Of a stretch of DNA of 53,732 nt, positions 17,292 to 25,207 are shown one piece after another. Source of the DNA: Candidatus Saccharimonadota bacterium (GTDB taxonomy: Bacteria > Patescibacteriota > Saccharimonadia > Saccharimonadales > Saccharimonadaceae). Below the pieces are notes generated by a model, which worked only from the letters and a program-made list of their open reading frames with translations, made no database searches and was not told the DNA's origin. Each line of letters opens with the position of its first letter. The first letter of the stretch is position 1. The stretch is from assembly GCA_905371715.1 (NCBI GenBank), contig CAJPLV010000005.1:1-53732 (forward strand), read 5' to 3'. The translations under genes were made by a program, and so were the position numbers.

Positions 17292-18044
17292 TCAATCTGT
17301 AATGCCAAAGTCGCGCAATTGCTGCGCCGCTGCGACGTCGTAATTAGCGATTCGCGTCCGCCGCAGCTGCCGGCAATATGCGCCCGTCCCGAGTGCCGCG
17401 CCAATGTCGACCGCTAGACTGCGAATATACGTGCCGCTCGACACATGCGCGCGAATTACAAGCTCCGGATAATTGTACGACAGTAGCTCAAGCGCGTAAA
17501 TCTGCACGGTTCGTTCAGGGATTTCAACTTCCTTGCCATCGCGGGCGAGTTTATAAGCCCGCTGACCATTAATTTTGATTGCGCTAAAGATCGGCGGACG
17601 TTGCTTGATTTCGCCGGTAAATTGTGCGAGTACCGTTTGAACCTGCATGAGAGACGGCGTGGCGGTTTTTTTGACGGAATAATCTGAGGCTTGGGAAAAC
17701 TCGTCCGTCTGGCGTGTAGTTGGTTTAGAGGAAGCCTCGCCTGCATCGTCTATAGCGCCATCATACGCCGAAATTTCTCCTTCTGGATCGCCTGTCGTGC
17801 TCGTTTGTCCAAGCCTTATTGTTGCTTTGTACACTTTATCAAGTTTTGTATAGCGCATAGCATCTTTGCACGCCTTACCTGTCACGATGATCATTAAACC
17901 TGTCGCAAACGGGTCGAGCGTGCCTGTATGCCCGACTTTTACTTTTTTACCCGCCCGCTCTGACAACACCCGCCGCAAGCGCGCTACCACGCCGAAGCTT
18001 GTCATGCCAGCCGGTTTGTCAATCAAGATAATACCATCATGCAT
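17292..18044 (-). CDS. truB: tRNA pseudouridine-55 synthase
   Basis: 250 residues with GIILIDKPAGMTSF at the start and the catalytic motif HTGTLDPFATGLM (catalytic Asp about residue 43), plus SGTYIRSLAVDIG. Isomerises U55 in the T-loop of tRNAs. Shorter than E. coli TruB (314) because the C-terminal PUA domain is missing; a low-complexity insert of about 35 residues sits near residue 90-125. The ATG at 18044 lies 6 nt after a TATACT box (18051-18056), consistent with a leaderless mRNA. Confidence 0.95.
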   Translation of the reverse strand: MHDGIILIDKPAGMTSFGVVARLRRVLSERAGKKVKVGHTGTLDPFATGLMIIVTGKACKDAMRYTKLDKVYKATIRLGQTSTTGDPEGEISAYDGAIDDAGEASSKPTTRQTDEFSQASDYSVKKTATPSLMQVQTVLAQFTGEIKQRPPIFSAIKINGQRAYKLARDGKEVEIPERTVQIYALELLSYNYPELVIRAHVSSGTYIRSLAVDIGAALGTGAYCRQLRRTRIANYDVAAAQQLRDFGITD

Positions 18045-18050
18045 GCTACC

Positions 18051-18056
18051 AGTATA
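18051..18056 (-). promoter_or_regulatory. -10 box of truB, leaderless
   Basis: TATACT on the minus strand, 6 nt before the truB ATG; no ribosome-binding site between. Confidence 0.6.
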
Positions 18057-18131
18057 CTATAGTTGCTATATTGTAAAATATGATATTATAAGCTTGCTCC
18101 TTAACAACGCCTATCCGGAGGGAAAGGTATC

Positions 18132-18761
18132 ATGACTCCCATGGTCATTGCTATCGCTATCACCGTCATCACCGCCGCAATCATCGTTGCCTTTTGGGTA
18201 ACGATGTTCCGTACTTTTCGGCGAAGTTCGCACACCATGCTTTCTATTTGGTGTGTAGTTCTGAGCGCAGTCCTGTACGGTTGTGCCAACCTTGTTTCTT
18301 TGCGTTTGACCGCGCCCACTGTGGCGCAGTCGCTGGCGGTATCAGGCGTCGAACCCAGACAGAGCTATCCTCTGTTCGTCGGGGCTAATCACGGCGGCGA
18401 CCAGCCCGTCTGGGCTGTCATTGACCCGTCGACGTATGATGGGCACGCTGTGAAGATGGGCCTTCACGTACGCCCGCCGCAGGGCGGTAGTGCTCTCACC
18501 TGCACAATTCCAGTGCAGAGCAGGGAGATTGACCGCGACCGCGATATGACACCTTATGCTTCATCGGTTACGTTCTTAATCTATAAGAACGCCCCGAGCG
18601 GGGTAAAAGCGCGTCACTTTGCTGGCGTACTCTATGACGAAGCGGAGAGTTATGGCGGGTGCGTAGGGCTTACGCTCGCCATCACTGGACCGGACGTTAC
18701 TCCGGTTATTACGCTGAGCGAACAAGATCGCGCTCAGCTTGAGAGCGGACGTTCATCTTAG
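18132..18761 (+). CDS. Hypothetical membrane protein, isolated single-gene unit
   Basis: 209 residues, no family recognised. Two N-terminal hydrophobic segments (about 4-26 and 37-58), then an exported-looking ~150-residue domain with two cysteines that could pair (SALTCTIPV, YGGCVGLTLAIT). GGAGG site 10 nt before the ATG and an extended -10 (TGA then TATTAT, 18084-18089). It is bounded by its own promoter and a perfect hairpin terminator. Codon choice (frequent GTC, CGT, GGT, ACG) differs somewhat from neighbours, resembling the units at 35168 and 51717. Acquisition by transfer is possible. Confidence 0.72.
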   Translation: MTPMVIAIAITVITAAIIVAFWVTMFRTFRRSSHTMLSIWCVVLSAVLYGCANLVSLRLTAPTVAQSLAVSGVEPRQSYPLFVGANHGGDQPVWAVIDPSTYDGHAVKMGLHVRPPQGGSALTCTIPVQSREIDRDRDMTPYASSVTFLIYKNAPSGVKARHFAGVLYDEAESYGGCVGLTLAITGPDVTPVITLSEQDRAQLESGRSS

Positions 18762-18784
18762 TTCCTCCCTCTCTTGTTAAGGAA

Positions 18785-18812
18785 CCCCGCCACAACCAGT
18801 GGCGGGGATTTT
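18785..18812. terminator. Hairpin terminator between convergent genes
   Basis: 9-bp perfect GC-rich stem (18785-18793 with 18799-18807), 5-nt loop, followed by ATTTTCC. Serves the 18132 gene and may also stop readthrough from the 20644 gene. Confidence 0.85.
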
Positions 18813-18832
18813 CCTTTGAACATATTTGCCCT

Positions 18833-20644
18833 TTATTGCCCGGGAATCCGGAACTGCGCTGGATCGGCGGGCGCCGATGGCGCTGCCGCCTGTACTGCTT
18901 GCTGCGGAAGCGGCGGCAACGCGGTCTCAAGCGTGTCCGGCACAGCGGCGCCAGACGTGCTATCGTTCGTTGACGGCATCGGTGGCAATGTCGAGAAGTC
19001 CGGCATTGGCGGCAATGGCGGCGGTGGCGGTAACGCCCCGTCTGTTGCTGACACTCCGCTTGGCGCGCCCGCGAGCGCTGCGTTTACAGCGGCGCGCGCA
19101 TCATCTTGCGTGGGCTGCGGCGCGACCGCACTTGGCGCGACCGGCGCAGGCGGCTGTACTGCCGCCGCGTGATCGGTCGGCGCAGTCACGGCGCCCTGCG
19201 CAAGCACATCAGGCACCGATGGTTCGGCGTCAGCGTGCGCTATCACAGCATTAAGCGGCGCTTGTGTACTCGGCGCGTCGGATGCATATTTGCTTTTGCC
19301 GTCATGGCTCAAGATTACTTTGTTGCGGTCGTCTTCGGCTGCGCGGCGCGCATCTTCGGCGGCTTGTTCGGTCGTTGCATTAAGCGTACCGCCGAGCGCC
19401 GGTTCAACGACATCCGGCAATTGCGTTTTCGGCGTCTCAATTCTCTCTTGGATAACCGGCTGCGCTGCCGCTTCGTCAAGCGTTTCGTTTGCGCGCGCAA
19501 TATCACGTTGAATATCTTCAACCGATGGCGCAGCAGATTTACTGACAGGCACAGCTGCCGGCGTCGCAGTCGCTAATTGCTCAGCAAGTTTTTCTTCCGC
19601 CGCTATGGCGTCTTTTTTATTTAATTCAGCGACTTGCTGCGCGTGCTTAGCCAGCACTGCTTCGGCGGCGCTCAGAGCCGCTTGGCTATTCTTCTCGTCG
19701 ATCGCCCGCTTCACTTCATCGACATCGCCCTCCGGCTCGTGCGAAATCGCAAGCGTCCCGACACCGGATTCTTGCGCAGCTTCTTGCGGCGCTTTTGTTT
19801 TGCTGCCATTCGTCATCTCTGAGACGCGCACCGATTCGCCTTCTTGCGCATCTTTGCTGCGCGGAGCAGTCTCATCAGCCTGAGCTTTTTTCTCGCCCTC
19901 TTCTAGTTTAGTCGCGATCAGCTGCTGGTTTGCGCCCGCCCCCATCAGCGACGCGGCGATCCGCATTACCGCCGAACTGGTCTTGCTATTGCTAAACCGT
20001 TCCGTTGCCGCCACAATGCCTGTCAGAAATGCCGTCGCAATCTGCTCGTCAATCATTTTCTTGTTCTCGCCGACCAGCACATCGGCAAGCGCATACAACA
20101 GTTCGCTATAACCGCTCGCGCGCGGATTATTCCACTCAATCCCGCCCAGGTGCGACGGCTCGTCCAGCGAAATCGACGTCACGGCAGCGTCGTGCAAAAT
20201 CCGCCCATGGCTCTCAAGCGCGTGATCTAAATCTGCCGTACTACGCACGCCAATCGCCAGCACTGCCTCAACGTTATAATCGCCTTGGCTAAAATCCAAA
20301 TCCTTTTCGTTAATCGTCGTGCGGTACGGCGTAATAAAAATCTTAACCATATCATCGACGACTTTATAGCGCAAGTGGTCGGCCTTCTCTTTATCCAGTG
20401 CAATGATGAAATCCCGCAGGCTGTCAACGGTGCCTTCAAATGTTTTTTCGGGCTGCAAAAACTCTAACGCCGGCGGCACATGACCGCTAAACACTGCTGT
20501 CGCGTGTTTATCAAGTTTATTCAGCAGCAGCGTGATACCGAGCGCCGCGCTAAGCTCGTCGACCGTCGGATTTGTGTTGACCGTCACGAGAATATTGCTG
20601 TTTTCTTCCAGCTTTTCGACGATCTGTGTGAGCGCATCTGCCAT
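18833..20644 (-). CDS. DHH-family phosphoesterase-like protein with degenerate motif and long disordered tail
   Basis: 603 residues. The N-terminal ~260 residues follow the DHH (NrnA/RecJ-like) fold: ILVTVNTNPTVDELSAALG aligns with the metal-binding H-x-x-P-D-x-D strand, but the His and first Asp are replaced (N and T), and no DHH triplet follows where expected. Catalysis therefore looks lost. The rest (about 260-603) is low-complexity, rich in Ala, Pro, Glu and Gln, ending in a Pro-rich run. Similar long proteins are familiar from CPR genomes, but their role is unknown. AGGAAA site before the ATG. Confidence 0.75.
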   Translation of the reverse strand: MADALTQIVEKLEENSNILVTVNTNPTVDELSAALGITLLLNKLDKHATAVFSGHVPPALEFLQPEKTFEGTVDSLRDFIIALDKEKADHLRYKVVDDMVKIFITPYRTTINEKDLDFSQGDYNVEAVLAIGVRSTADLDHALESHGRILHDAAVTSISLDEPSHLGGIEWNNPRASGYSELLYALADVLVGENKKMIDEQIATAFLTGIVAATERFSNSKTSSAVMRIAASLMGAGANQQLIATKLEEGEKKAQADETAPRSKDAQEGESVRVSEMTNGSKTKAPQEAAQESGVGTLAISHEPEGDVDEVKRAIDEKNSQAALSAAEAVLAKHAQQVAELNKKDAIAAEEKLAEQLATATPAAVPVSKSAAPSVEDIQRDIARANETLDEAAAQPVIQERIETPKTQLPDVVEPALGGTLNATTEQAAEDARRAAEDDRNKVILSHDGKSKYASDAPSTQAPLNAVIAHADAEPSVPDVLAQGAVTAPTDHAAAVQPPAPVAPSAVAPQPTQDDARAAVNAALAGAPSGVSATDGALPPPPPLPPMPDFSTLPPMPSTNDSTSGAAVPDTLETALPPLPQQAVQAAAPSAPADPAQFRIPGQ

Positions 20645-20731
20645 TAGTGTTTCCTATTTTTATGTTTTATACGGTTACTCATTTGCCACTATACCATAAG
20701 TGGTTTGCAATAGTCAAGTGGTTGCTGCCAC

Positions 20732-20760
20732 TTTACAAACAGAGGTACTTGCGATATAAT
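20732..20760 (+). promoter_or_regulatory. rpsT promoter
   Basis: TTTACA (20732-20737), 17-bp spacer, TATAAT (20755-20760), about 45 nt before the rpsT ATG. Confidence 0.8.
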
Positions 20761-20808
20761 CTAACATTGATCGTAAATAGCAAGCAACAACAGAGGTAAA
20801 GGAGTCCT

Positions 20809-21192
20809 ATGCCACTCATCAAATCAGCCATTAAACGCATGAAACAGACTGCCAAGCGCCGCGAGCGTAATCTCGCTATCAAGCGCGACGTTAAGTTGGC
20901 AACCAAAGCGTTTCTCGCTAACCCGAGCGCCGAGAGCCTGAGTAAAGCACAGAGCGAACTTGATACCGCTGTCAAAAAGGGCCTGCTGAAGAAAGGTACC
21001 GCAAGCCGGCGTAAAGCTGCGCTCGCTAAGGCTGCAAAAGCTGCCGGCGTAAAGCTAACGGCGAAAAAGACAGCGAAAGCAGCGCCCGCTACTAAACCCG
21101 CCGCAAAGAAACCAGCGGCAAAAGCAAAGACAACAACCGCTAAACCAGCTGCAAAGAAGACGGCAGCTAAAAAAACCGCTACGAAGAAATAG
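20809..21192 (+). CDS. rpsT: 30S ribosomal protein S20 with extended Ala/Lys tail
   Basis: 127 residues. The first ~88 match S20 (MPLIKSAIKRMKQTAKRRER, the helical KRDVKLATKAFL, KKGTASRRKAALAK), a three-helix protein that binds 16S rRNA. A tail of ~40 residues made of Lys/Ala/Pro/Thr repeats (PAAKKPAAKAK type), like histone H1 tails, makes it longer than the usual ~85-90 residues. AAAGGAG site 6 nt before the ATG. Convergent with holA, a pairing common in bacteria. Confidence 0.95.
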   Translation: MPLIKSAIKRMKQTAKRRERNLAIKRDVKLATKAFLANPSAESLSKAQSELDTAVKKGLLKKGTASRRKAALAKAAKAAGVKLTAKKTAKAAPATKPAAKKPAAKAKTTTAKPAAKKTAAKKTATKK

Positions 21193-21237
21193 TATACGTT
21201 TTATTGGCGCAACGCATGAGTCGCAGCGCCAGTCAAC

Positions 21238-21276
21238 AACTCGCCCGAGGAACTATTCGCTTTCCTGGGGCGAGTT
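21238..21276. terminator. Hairpin between rpsT and holA
   Basis: 9-bp inverted repeat (21238-21246 with 21268-21276) with a 21-nt loop that includes the holA stop codon. Possibly a shared terminator for the convergent pair; no long T run, so support is moderate. Confidence 0.4.
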
Positions 21277-22215
21277 TCGCGTGGAAACGGTAAGCACGAA
21301 TCGATCAATAATATCCCACGGCGCTGCCGCTAATGTTTTTGATTGGTAATCTAATTCTGCCGCCAACTGCGTCAACTCGCGTACGCTTGCCGCGCTAAAG
21401 TACGGCGCAAGCGCCTGAAGTTTCTTGGCGACAAACGGGTGGATCGCCAGATCGTGAGCGATCTGCGCGGACGAAGCGCCCTCTGCCATCATCACTGCCG
21501 CAAGCTGCGCCCACTGTACCCATAATAACGCCATCACTTTGTACGGATCGTCAGTTGCGCGCAATTCGCTAAGTGCTTTTTGCACCGCCCGCACATCGCG
21601 CCGCGCGGCTAATTCCAATATGTCAAACACCGAGAATTCCCGCGCCGGCGGCAGTACTGCCGCAATAGCTTCATCTGTCACCGTATCAACGTTTACAAGC
21701 GCTTTCACGGCGTGCGCCAGCTGTAATTGGTCGACTTCTGCTACCCGCGATGCTTCATTCGATATGAGCGCCCGTGAGACCATATTAGCCGCTTGCGCCC
21801 GCGATATCCCCACGCCCTGCGCACGCGCTAAATCCCGCAACCACGTCTCCGCTGCTGAGCGCGTACGCTCCGTCAACGGCTCGGCGGCGATGACTTCACC
21901 TGCGCGCACAAGTGTTTTGTATGCCTTTGTGCGTTTATCAGGCTTTGCTTCAACCAGCACAAGCGTCGTATCGGCGCTAACGTCGCGCGCCCACTCGCCA
22001 AGCTTCGCCCACAACTCCTTATGCTCCGATAGCTGTCTTAGCACAACGAGCCGCGTCTCCCGGAATAAACTCACTCCGCGCACAATATCCGCCAAACTAT
22101 TCATGTCAAGCCGATCCGCGTCAATCGTCTCTGCTCGCACGCCAAGCCGTTTCGTAAGCGCCGCGATCTCTTGCCGCACGCGGTATTCATTTGTACCTAG
22201 TATCAGATAAATCAC
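21253..22215 (-). CDS. holA: DNA polymerase III delta subunit
   Basis: 320 residues with HolA features: MIYLILGTNEYRVRQEI start, FRETRLVVLR strand, EAKPDKRTKAYK, FSVFDILELAARRDVRAVQKAL and the C-terminal clamp-loader collar helices (PYKVMALLWVQWAQL, ELDYQSKT). Opens the sliding clamp as part of the clamp loader. GTG start. It lies 108 bp after mutM on the same strand; 22216-22323 holds nothing I recognise. Confidence 0.9.
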   Translation of the reverse strand: MIYLILGTNEYRVRQEIAALTKRLGVRAETIDADRLDMNSLADIVRGVSLFRETRLVVLRQLSEHKELWAKLGEWARDVSADTTLVLVEAKPDKRTKAYKTLVRAGEVIAAEPLTERTRSAAETWLRDLARAQGVGISRAQAANMVSRALISNEASRVAEVDQLQLAHAVKALVNVDTVTDEAIAAVLPPAREFSVFDILELAARRDVRAVQKALSELRATDDPYKVMALLWVQWAQLAAVMMAEGASSAQIAHDLAIHPFVAKKLQALAPYFSAASVRELTQLAAELDYQSKTLAAAPWDIIDRFVLTVSTRNSPQESE

Positions 22216-22323
22216 TATTTTAGTATACCGCTGCGGCGCCCCGTTCGTATAGACCGCCGGCTAGCGCTTGCCGTTAAGAGCACCTCGCTGCATGCATAAA
22301 CGAGATAGCTTTTCGTCATCTGC

Positions 22324-23205
22324 TTACTCCGGCGACAACACTTGGCACGCTGGACATACATGCGTACCGCGCCCGGCGACGCGAATCTTTTGAATAGTAC
22401 TGTCGGGATGGCGCTGACAGGGCTGACCTTCGCGGCGGAAAACATGCGCAAACTGCAAATAGTTGCCCCTATTCCCTTCGGCATCAACATAATTTTTATC
22501 GGTACTGCCGCCCATTTCAATACCAAGCGCTAAAACTTTTTTGATGCTCGTGAGTAATACAGCAAGCTGCTCGCCGCTCAGCGCATGTACGCGCATCGCC
22601 GGATGAATACGCGCTTGCCATAGCGATTCATCGGCGTAAATATTACCAACGCCGGCAATAACCGACTGGTCGAGAATTGCGGCTTTAACGGTCGTATTAT
22701 TGCGGCGGCGAATGCGCGAAATAAACGCCGCCGAGTCGCAAGAATCACCGAGCGGCTCCGGACCAACGCGGCGCATAAATGGCATATTCGGCACTTCTGC
22801 CGTCGGATACAATTTCATCCAGCCAAACTTGCGCAGATCGTTAAAAAAGAGCCGCGCGCCGTCAGTAAAATCAATAATAACGCGCGTATGGCGATCGGGC
22901 AGCTCGTGAACCAAACTATCCGTTGGATGCCCGCCGCCCCAACGCTCCGCACCAACAAACACCAATTGCCCTGTCATTTTCAGATGGACGACAAGCGTAT
23001 AGCACGTATTTAGCTCAATGAGCAAAACTTTTGCGCGCCGCCGTACCGCTGTGACGCGAGCGTTATGCAAAAAGTGCGCGACCGCTGTCGGATCGTTCGG
23101 GAAACTCTTCGGTGAATCGCAGTGGCGCGCCCGCGCGATCGTCTTGCCAACAATGAGCCGGTCAAGCCCGCGGCGAATTGTTTCAACTTCGGGCAGTTCA
23201 GGCAT
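22324..23205 (-). CDS. mutM: Formamidopyrimidine-DNA glycosylase
   Basis: 293 residues. MPELPEVETIRRGL gives the catalytic Pro2 and Glu3; further motifs are RRAKVLLIEL (Lys57 region), MTGQL, NDLRKFGWM and SVIAGVGNIYADESL. Removes oxidised purines such as 8-oxoG. The C-terminal zinc finger reads PCQRH...VCPAC, so the second Cys of the normal CCCC set is a His. The start at 23205 is required by the N-terminal Pro chemistry; it overlaps the HAD gene stop by 8 bp. Confidence 0.95.
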   Translation of the reverse strand: MPELPEVETIRRGLDRLIVGKTIARARHCDSPKSFPNDPTAVAHFLHNARVTAVRRRAKVLLIELNTCYTLVVHLKMTGQLVFVGAERWGGGHPTDSLVHELPDRHTRVIIDFTDGARLFFNDLRKFGWMKLYPTAEVPNMPFMRRVGPEPLGDSCDSAAFISRIRRRNNTTVKAAILDQSVIAGVGNIYADESLWQARIHPAMRVHALSGEQLAVLLTSIKKVLALGIEMGGSTDKNYVDAEGNRGNYLQFAHVFRREGQPCQRHPDSTIQKIRVAGRGTHVCPACQVLSPE

Positions 23206-23773
23206 GCGCCGCCTCAAGCCATACGCGAACCGCCGCCATCGTCTGGACGTTTGATGTATGCAAGATTGATGCAAGCCCCGCTACCTCGGCGCTATCGCAG
23301 TTCTCTGGCTTATCATCAACCATGACGCAATCGCCCGCCGGCATACCGAGCCGCTCCACCGCAAGCGTAAATACCGCTGGATTCGGCTTCGCTAAGCCCT
23401 CGGCAAACGATAGGATTTTTACATCAAACATATCATCAAGCTCGCCTGGTGCAAATAGTCCATCTAGCGTGCCGCTGCTCACGTTGCTTAAAAGTGCGAG
23501 CGGTATGCCATCGGCATGCAATTGCTTTACATACGTAATAAGCGGTTCGTTGCGTACGCGCGCTTGCTTAAGCGTTGCTCTCACCTCGTCAATCGTCCAG
23601 CCAAGCACTGCTGCTACACCCCGTACATACTCCGCACTCGAAATATATCCGTAGTCTGCCTGCGTGTTCAGATCGCGCAACTCCTTCACGCGCTCCGGCT
23701 GGCATTTCGCCGCCAATACCTCAAAACTACTGCCGCACAATACTCCAAAACAATCGAAAATAACGCCGCGCAT
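23198..23773 (-). CDS. HAD-superfamily hydrolase-like protein
   Basis: 191 residues, HAD subfamily I: motif I FDCFGVL (nucleophile Asp7), motif II LLSNVSSG, motif III Lys in AEGLAKPNP, motif IV MVDDKPENCDSA. The second Asp of motif I (D-x-D) is Phe9, the residue that normally acts as acid/base in phosphatases, so activity may differ or be lost; some HAD members such as dehalogenases also lack it. Co-transcribed with mutM through an 8-bp overlap. Confidence 0.88.
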   Translation of the reverse strand: MRGVIFDCFGVLCGSSFEVLAAKCQPERVKELRDLNTQADYGYISSAEYVRGVAAVLGWTIDEVRATLKQARVRNEPLITYVKQLHADGIPLALLSNVSSGTLDGLFAPGELDDMFDVKILSFAEGLAKPNPAVFTLAVERLGMPAGDCVMVDDKPENCDSAEVAGLASILHTSNVQTMAAVRVWLEAAHA

Positions 23774-23786
23774 GCCCGCCTTTCTT

Positions 23787-24401
23787 TTAATAAATGTTGT
23801 TAAAGCTCGACTTGAATTCAGGAATTTGGTTCACAAAAAGCGCATGGATTTTCAAGGGATCGGCGCCAAGCGTACCCGGCGAATCCTTGCAGGTTGAGCC
23901 CCACACCGTGTGGTCGGCAGTCGCGCCGTTGACCGTTTCAAATTTATACACGATACCGTTCGTAGCACACACGCCGCGGATATCTGAATCGTCTTCTTTG
24001 CCGCGCACTACGCCAATGTTTGCTTTATCAAGCGCATACGTAAATTGTTCATACGCCGTCGCATTGTTGTCGTAGGTTTTTTGGCTCTCAACCTTGTCGA
24101 GATAGCCGTTATAAACCGTGTAGGTTCGGGCAGTTGGCGTAATAGCAATTTGATAGCTTTTGAACTTCTCATCGGCGACAATCGGCCCGCGTACCGTCCA
24201 GCGCACACTGCGTGTTGCATCTTGGCTAACCGCCGCCATTTGCAGTGTTTGCTTTTGCGCCTGATCAGACTGCTGGTTATCATTTGGCGTGCCGCCCTGC
24301 AGCATGGAGCGCACAAGCGTCACAGCGACAGCAATCACAATCACAACCACAACGATCGTGATAAACACAGGTAAAATTCTCGGCCGCGATCCTCGATACA
24401 T
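23787..24401 (-). CDS. Hypothetical membrane-anchored protein
   Basis: 204 residues. Basic N-terminus, one strong hydrophobic helix (about 10-33), a short Gln/Asp-rich linker and an extracellular domain (VRWTVRGPIVADEKF, YTVYNGYLDKV) with two cysteines (GVCATNG, GSTCKDS) that may form a disulfide. No family recognised. It lies 13 bp upstream of the HAD gene on the same strand and so may be the first gene of that operon. Confidence 0.75.
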   Translation of the reverse strand: MYRGSRPRILPVFITIVVVVIVIAVAVTLVRSMLQGGTPNDNQQSDQAQKQTLQMAAVSQDATRSVRWTVRGPIVADEKFKSYQIAITPTARTYTVYNGYLDKVESQKTYDNNATAYEQFTYALDKANIGVVRGKEDDSDIRGVCATNGIVYKFETVNGATADHTVWGSTCKDSPGTLGADPLKIHALFVNQIPEFKSSFNNIY

Positions 24402-24436
24402 ATCAATATATTTACATTCTTATGGTAAAAAGTCAA

Positions 24437-25102
24437 TCAGATTGTATGCCGCCAGCCTATCGGCGCGTACCGGCTCACTTCCGGTTTAGTACAAACAGCA
24501 CTCAGTGCCGCGTCAATATTCTTATAATCATCAATACGCGACATGACGGTATCAAGCGGCAGATATAAGCTGCCGCTTGAATCGGTAACGACAAACCCGC
24601 GCTCATCTTTTAGCGATATAATTTCATATGTCGTACCGCCTTCACAGTTTAGCGTCTCGATTGACGCGACATCATTCGGCCCCAATGGCGGTGGCAAAAG
24701 GGTATTTGTCTGCTTGCTTACGACAGTATCTACCCCGATACGAACCGATCCGTCATCACCTTCCCGAGTGCGGGTAATACACCAACCAGAGCCGTCCGGC
24801 TCATCTTTCCTGCTTCCATCGTTTCGCACTTCAACAATGCTGCCATCTTTTGCTACGAACTGTCCAAATGAGAAGCCAAGCGATTCGCCCGTTGTTTCGC
24901 GCTCGGCGATATACACAGCAAAAGCTTCAATATGATGATCAAGTGTGCCATTTTGCCGCAATACATCCGCATAGTCAAGTGTTAAGCTATTCTGCCGTTC
25001 GCGCGACAATAGCTCTGTCGACGCTATTGCTTCGGCGTATGCATCATCACCCTCCCCTAGCGTGTTACCGTTGCTGAATGGGTTTTCTGGTGAGCTATAC
25101 AT
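24437..25102 (-). CDS. Hypothetical soluble protein
   Basis: 221 residues, acidic, no signal or membrane helix. N-terminal part is Ser/Glu-rich and helical (YADVLRQNGTLDHHIEAFAV); the middle and C-terminal parts look beta-rich (SGWCITRTREGDDGSVRIGV, YEIISLKDERGFVVTDSSG). No family recognised. An AGAGG site lies 8 nt before the ATG. Confidence 0.72.
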   Translation of the reverse strand: MYSSPENPFSNGNTLGEGDDAYAEAIASTELLSRERQNSLTLDYADVLRQNGTLDHHIEAFAVYIAERETTGESLGFSFGQFVAKDGSIVEVRNDGSRKDEPDGSGWCITRTREGDDGSVRIGVDTVVSKQTNTLLPPPLGPNDVASIETLNCEGGTTYEIISLKDERGFVVTDSSGSLYLPLDTVMSRIDDYKNIDAALSAVCTKPEVSRYAPIGWRHTI

Positions 25103-25207
25103 ACCAATGCCTCTTTTGTCTTATGTTAAAATGACACCTACATCATACGCCTTTCCTGGCAAAAAGTCCATAGTTTTATAGTTTTTGCGGGTATTATCGT
25201 GCAAATG

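Noticed and set aside
23198..23773. HAD gene as a pseudogene because of the missing motif I Asp
   Set aside because: All other motifs are intact and the frame is clean; some HAD enzymes naturally lack the second Asp.
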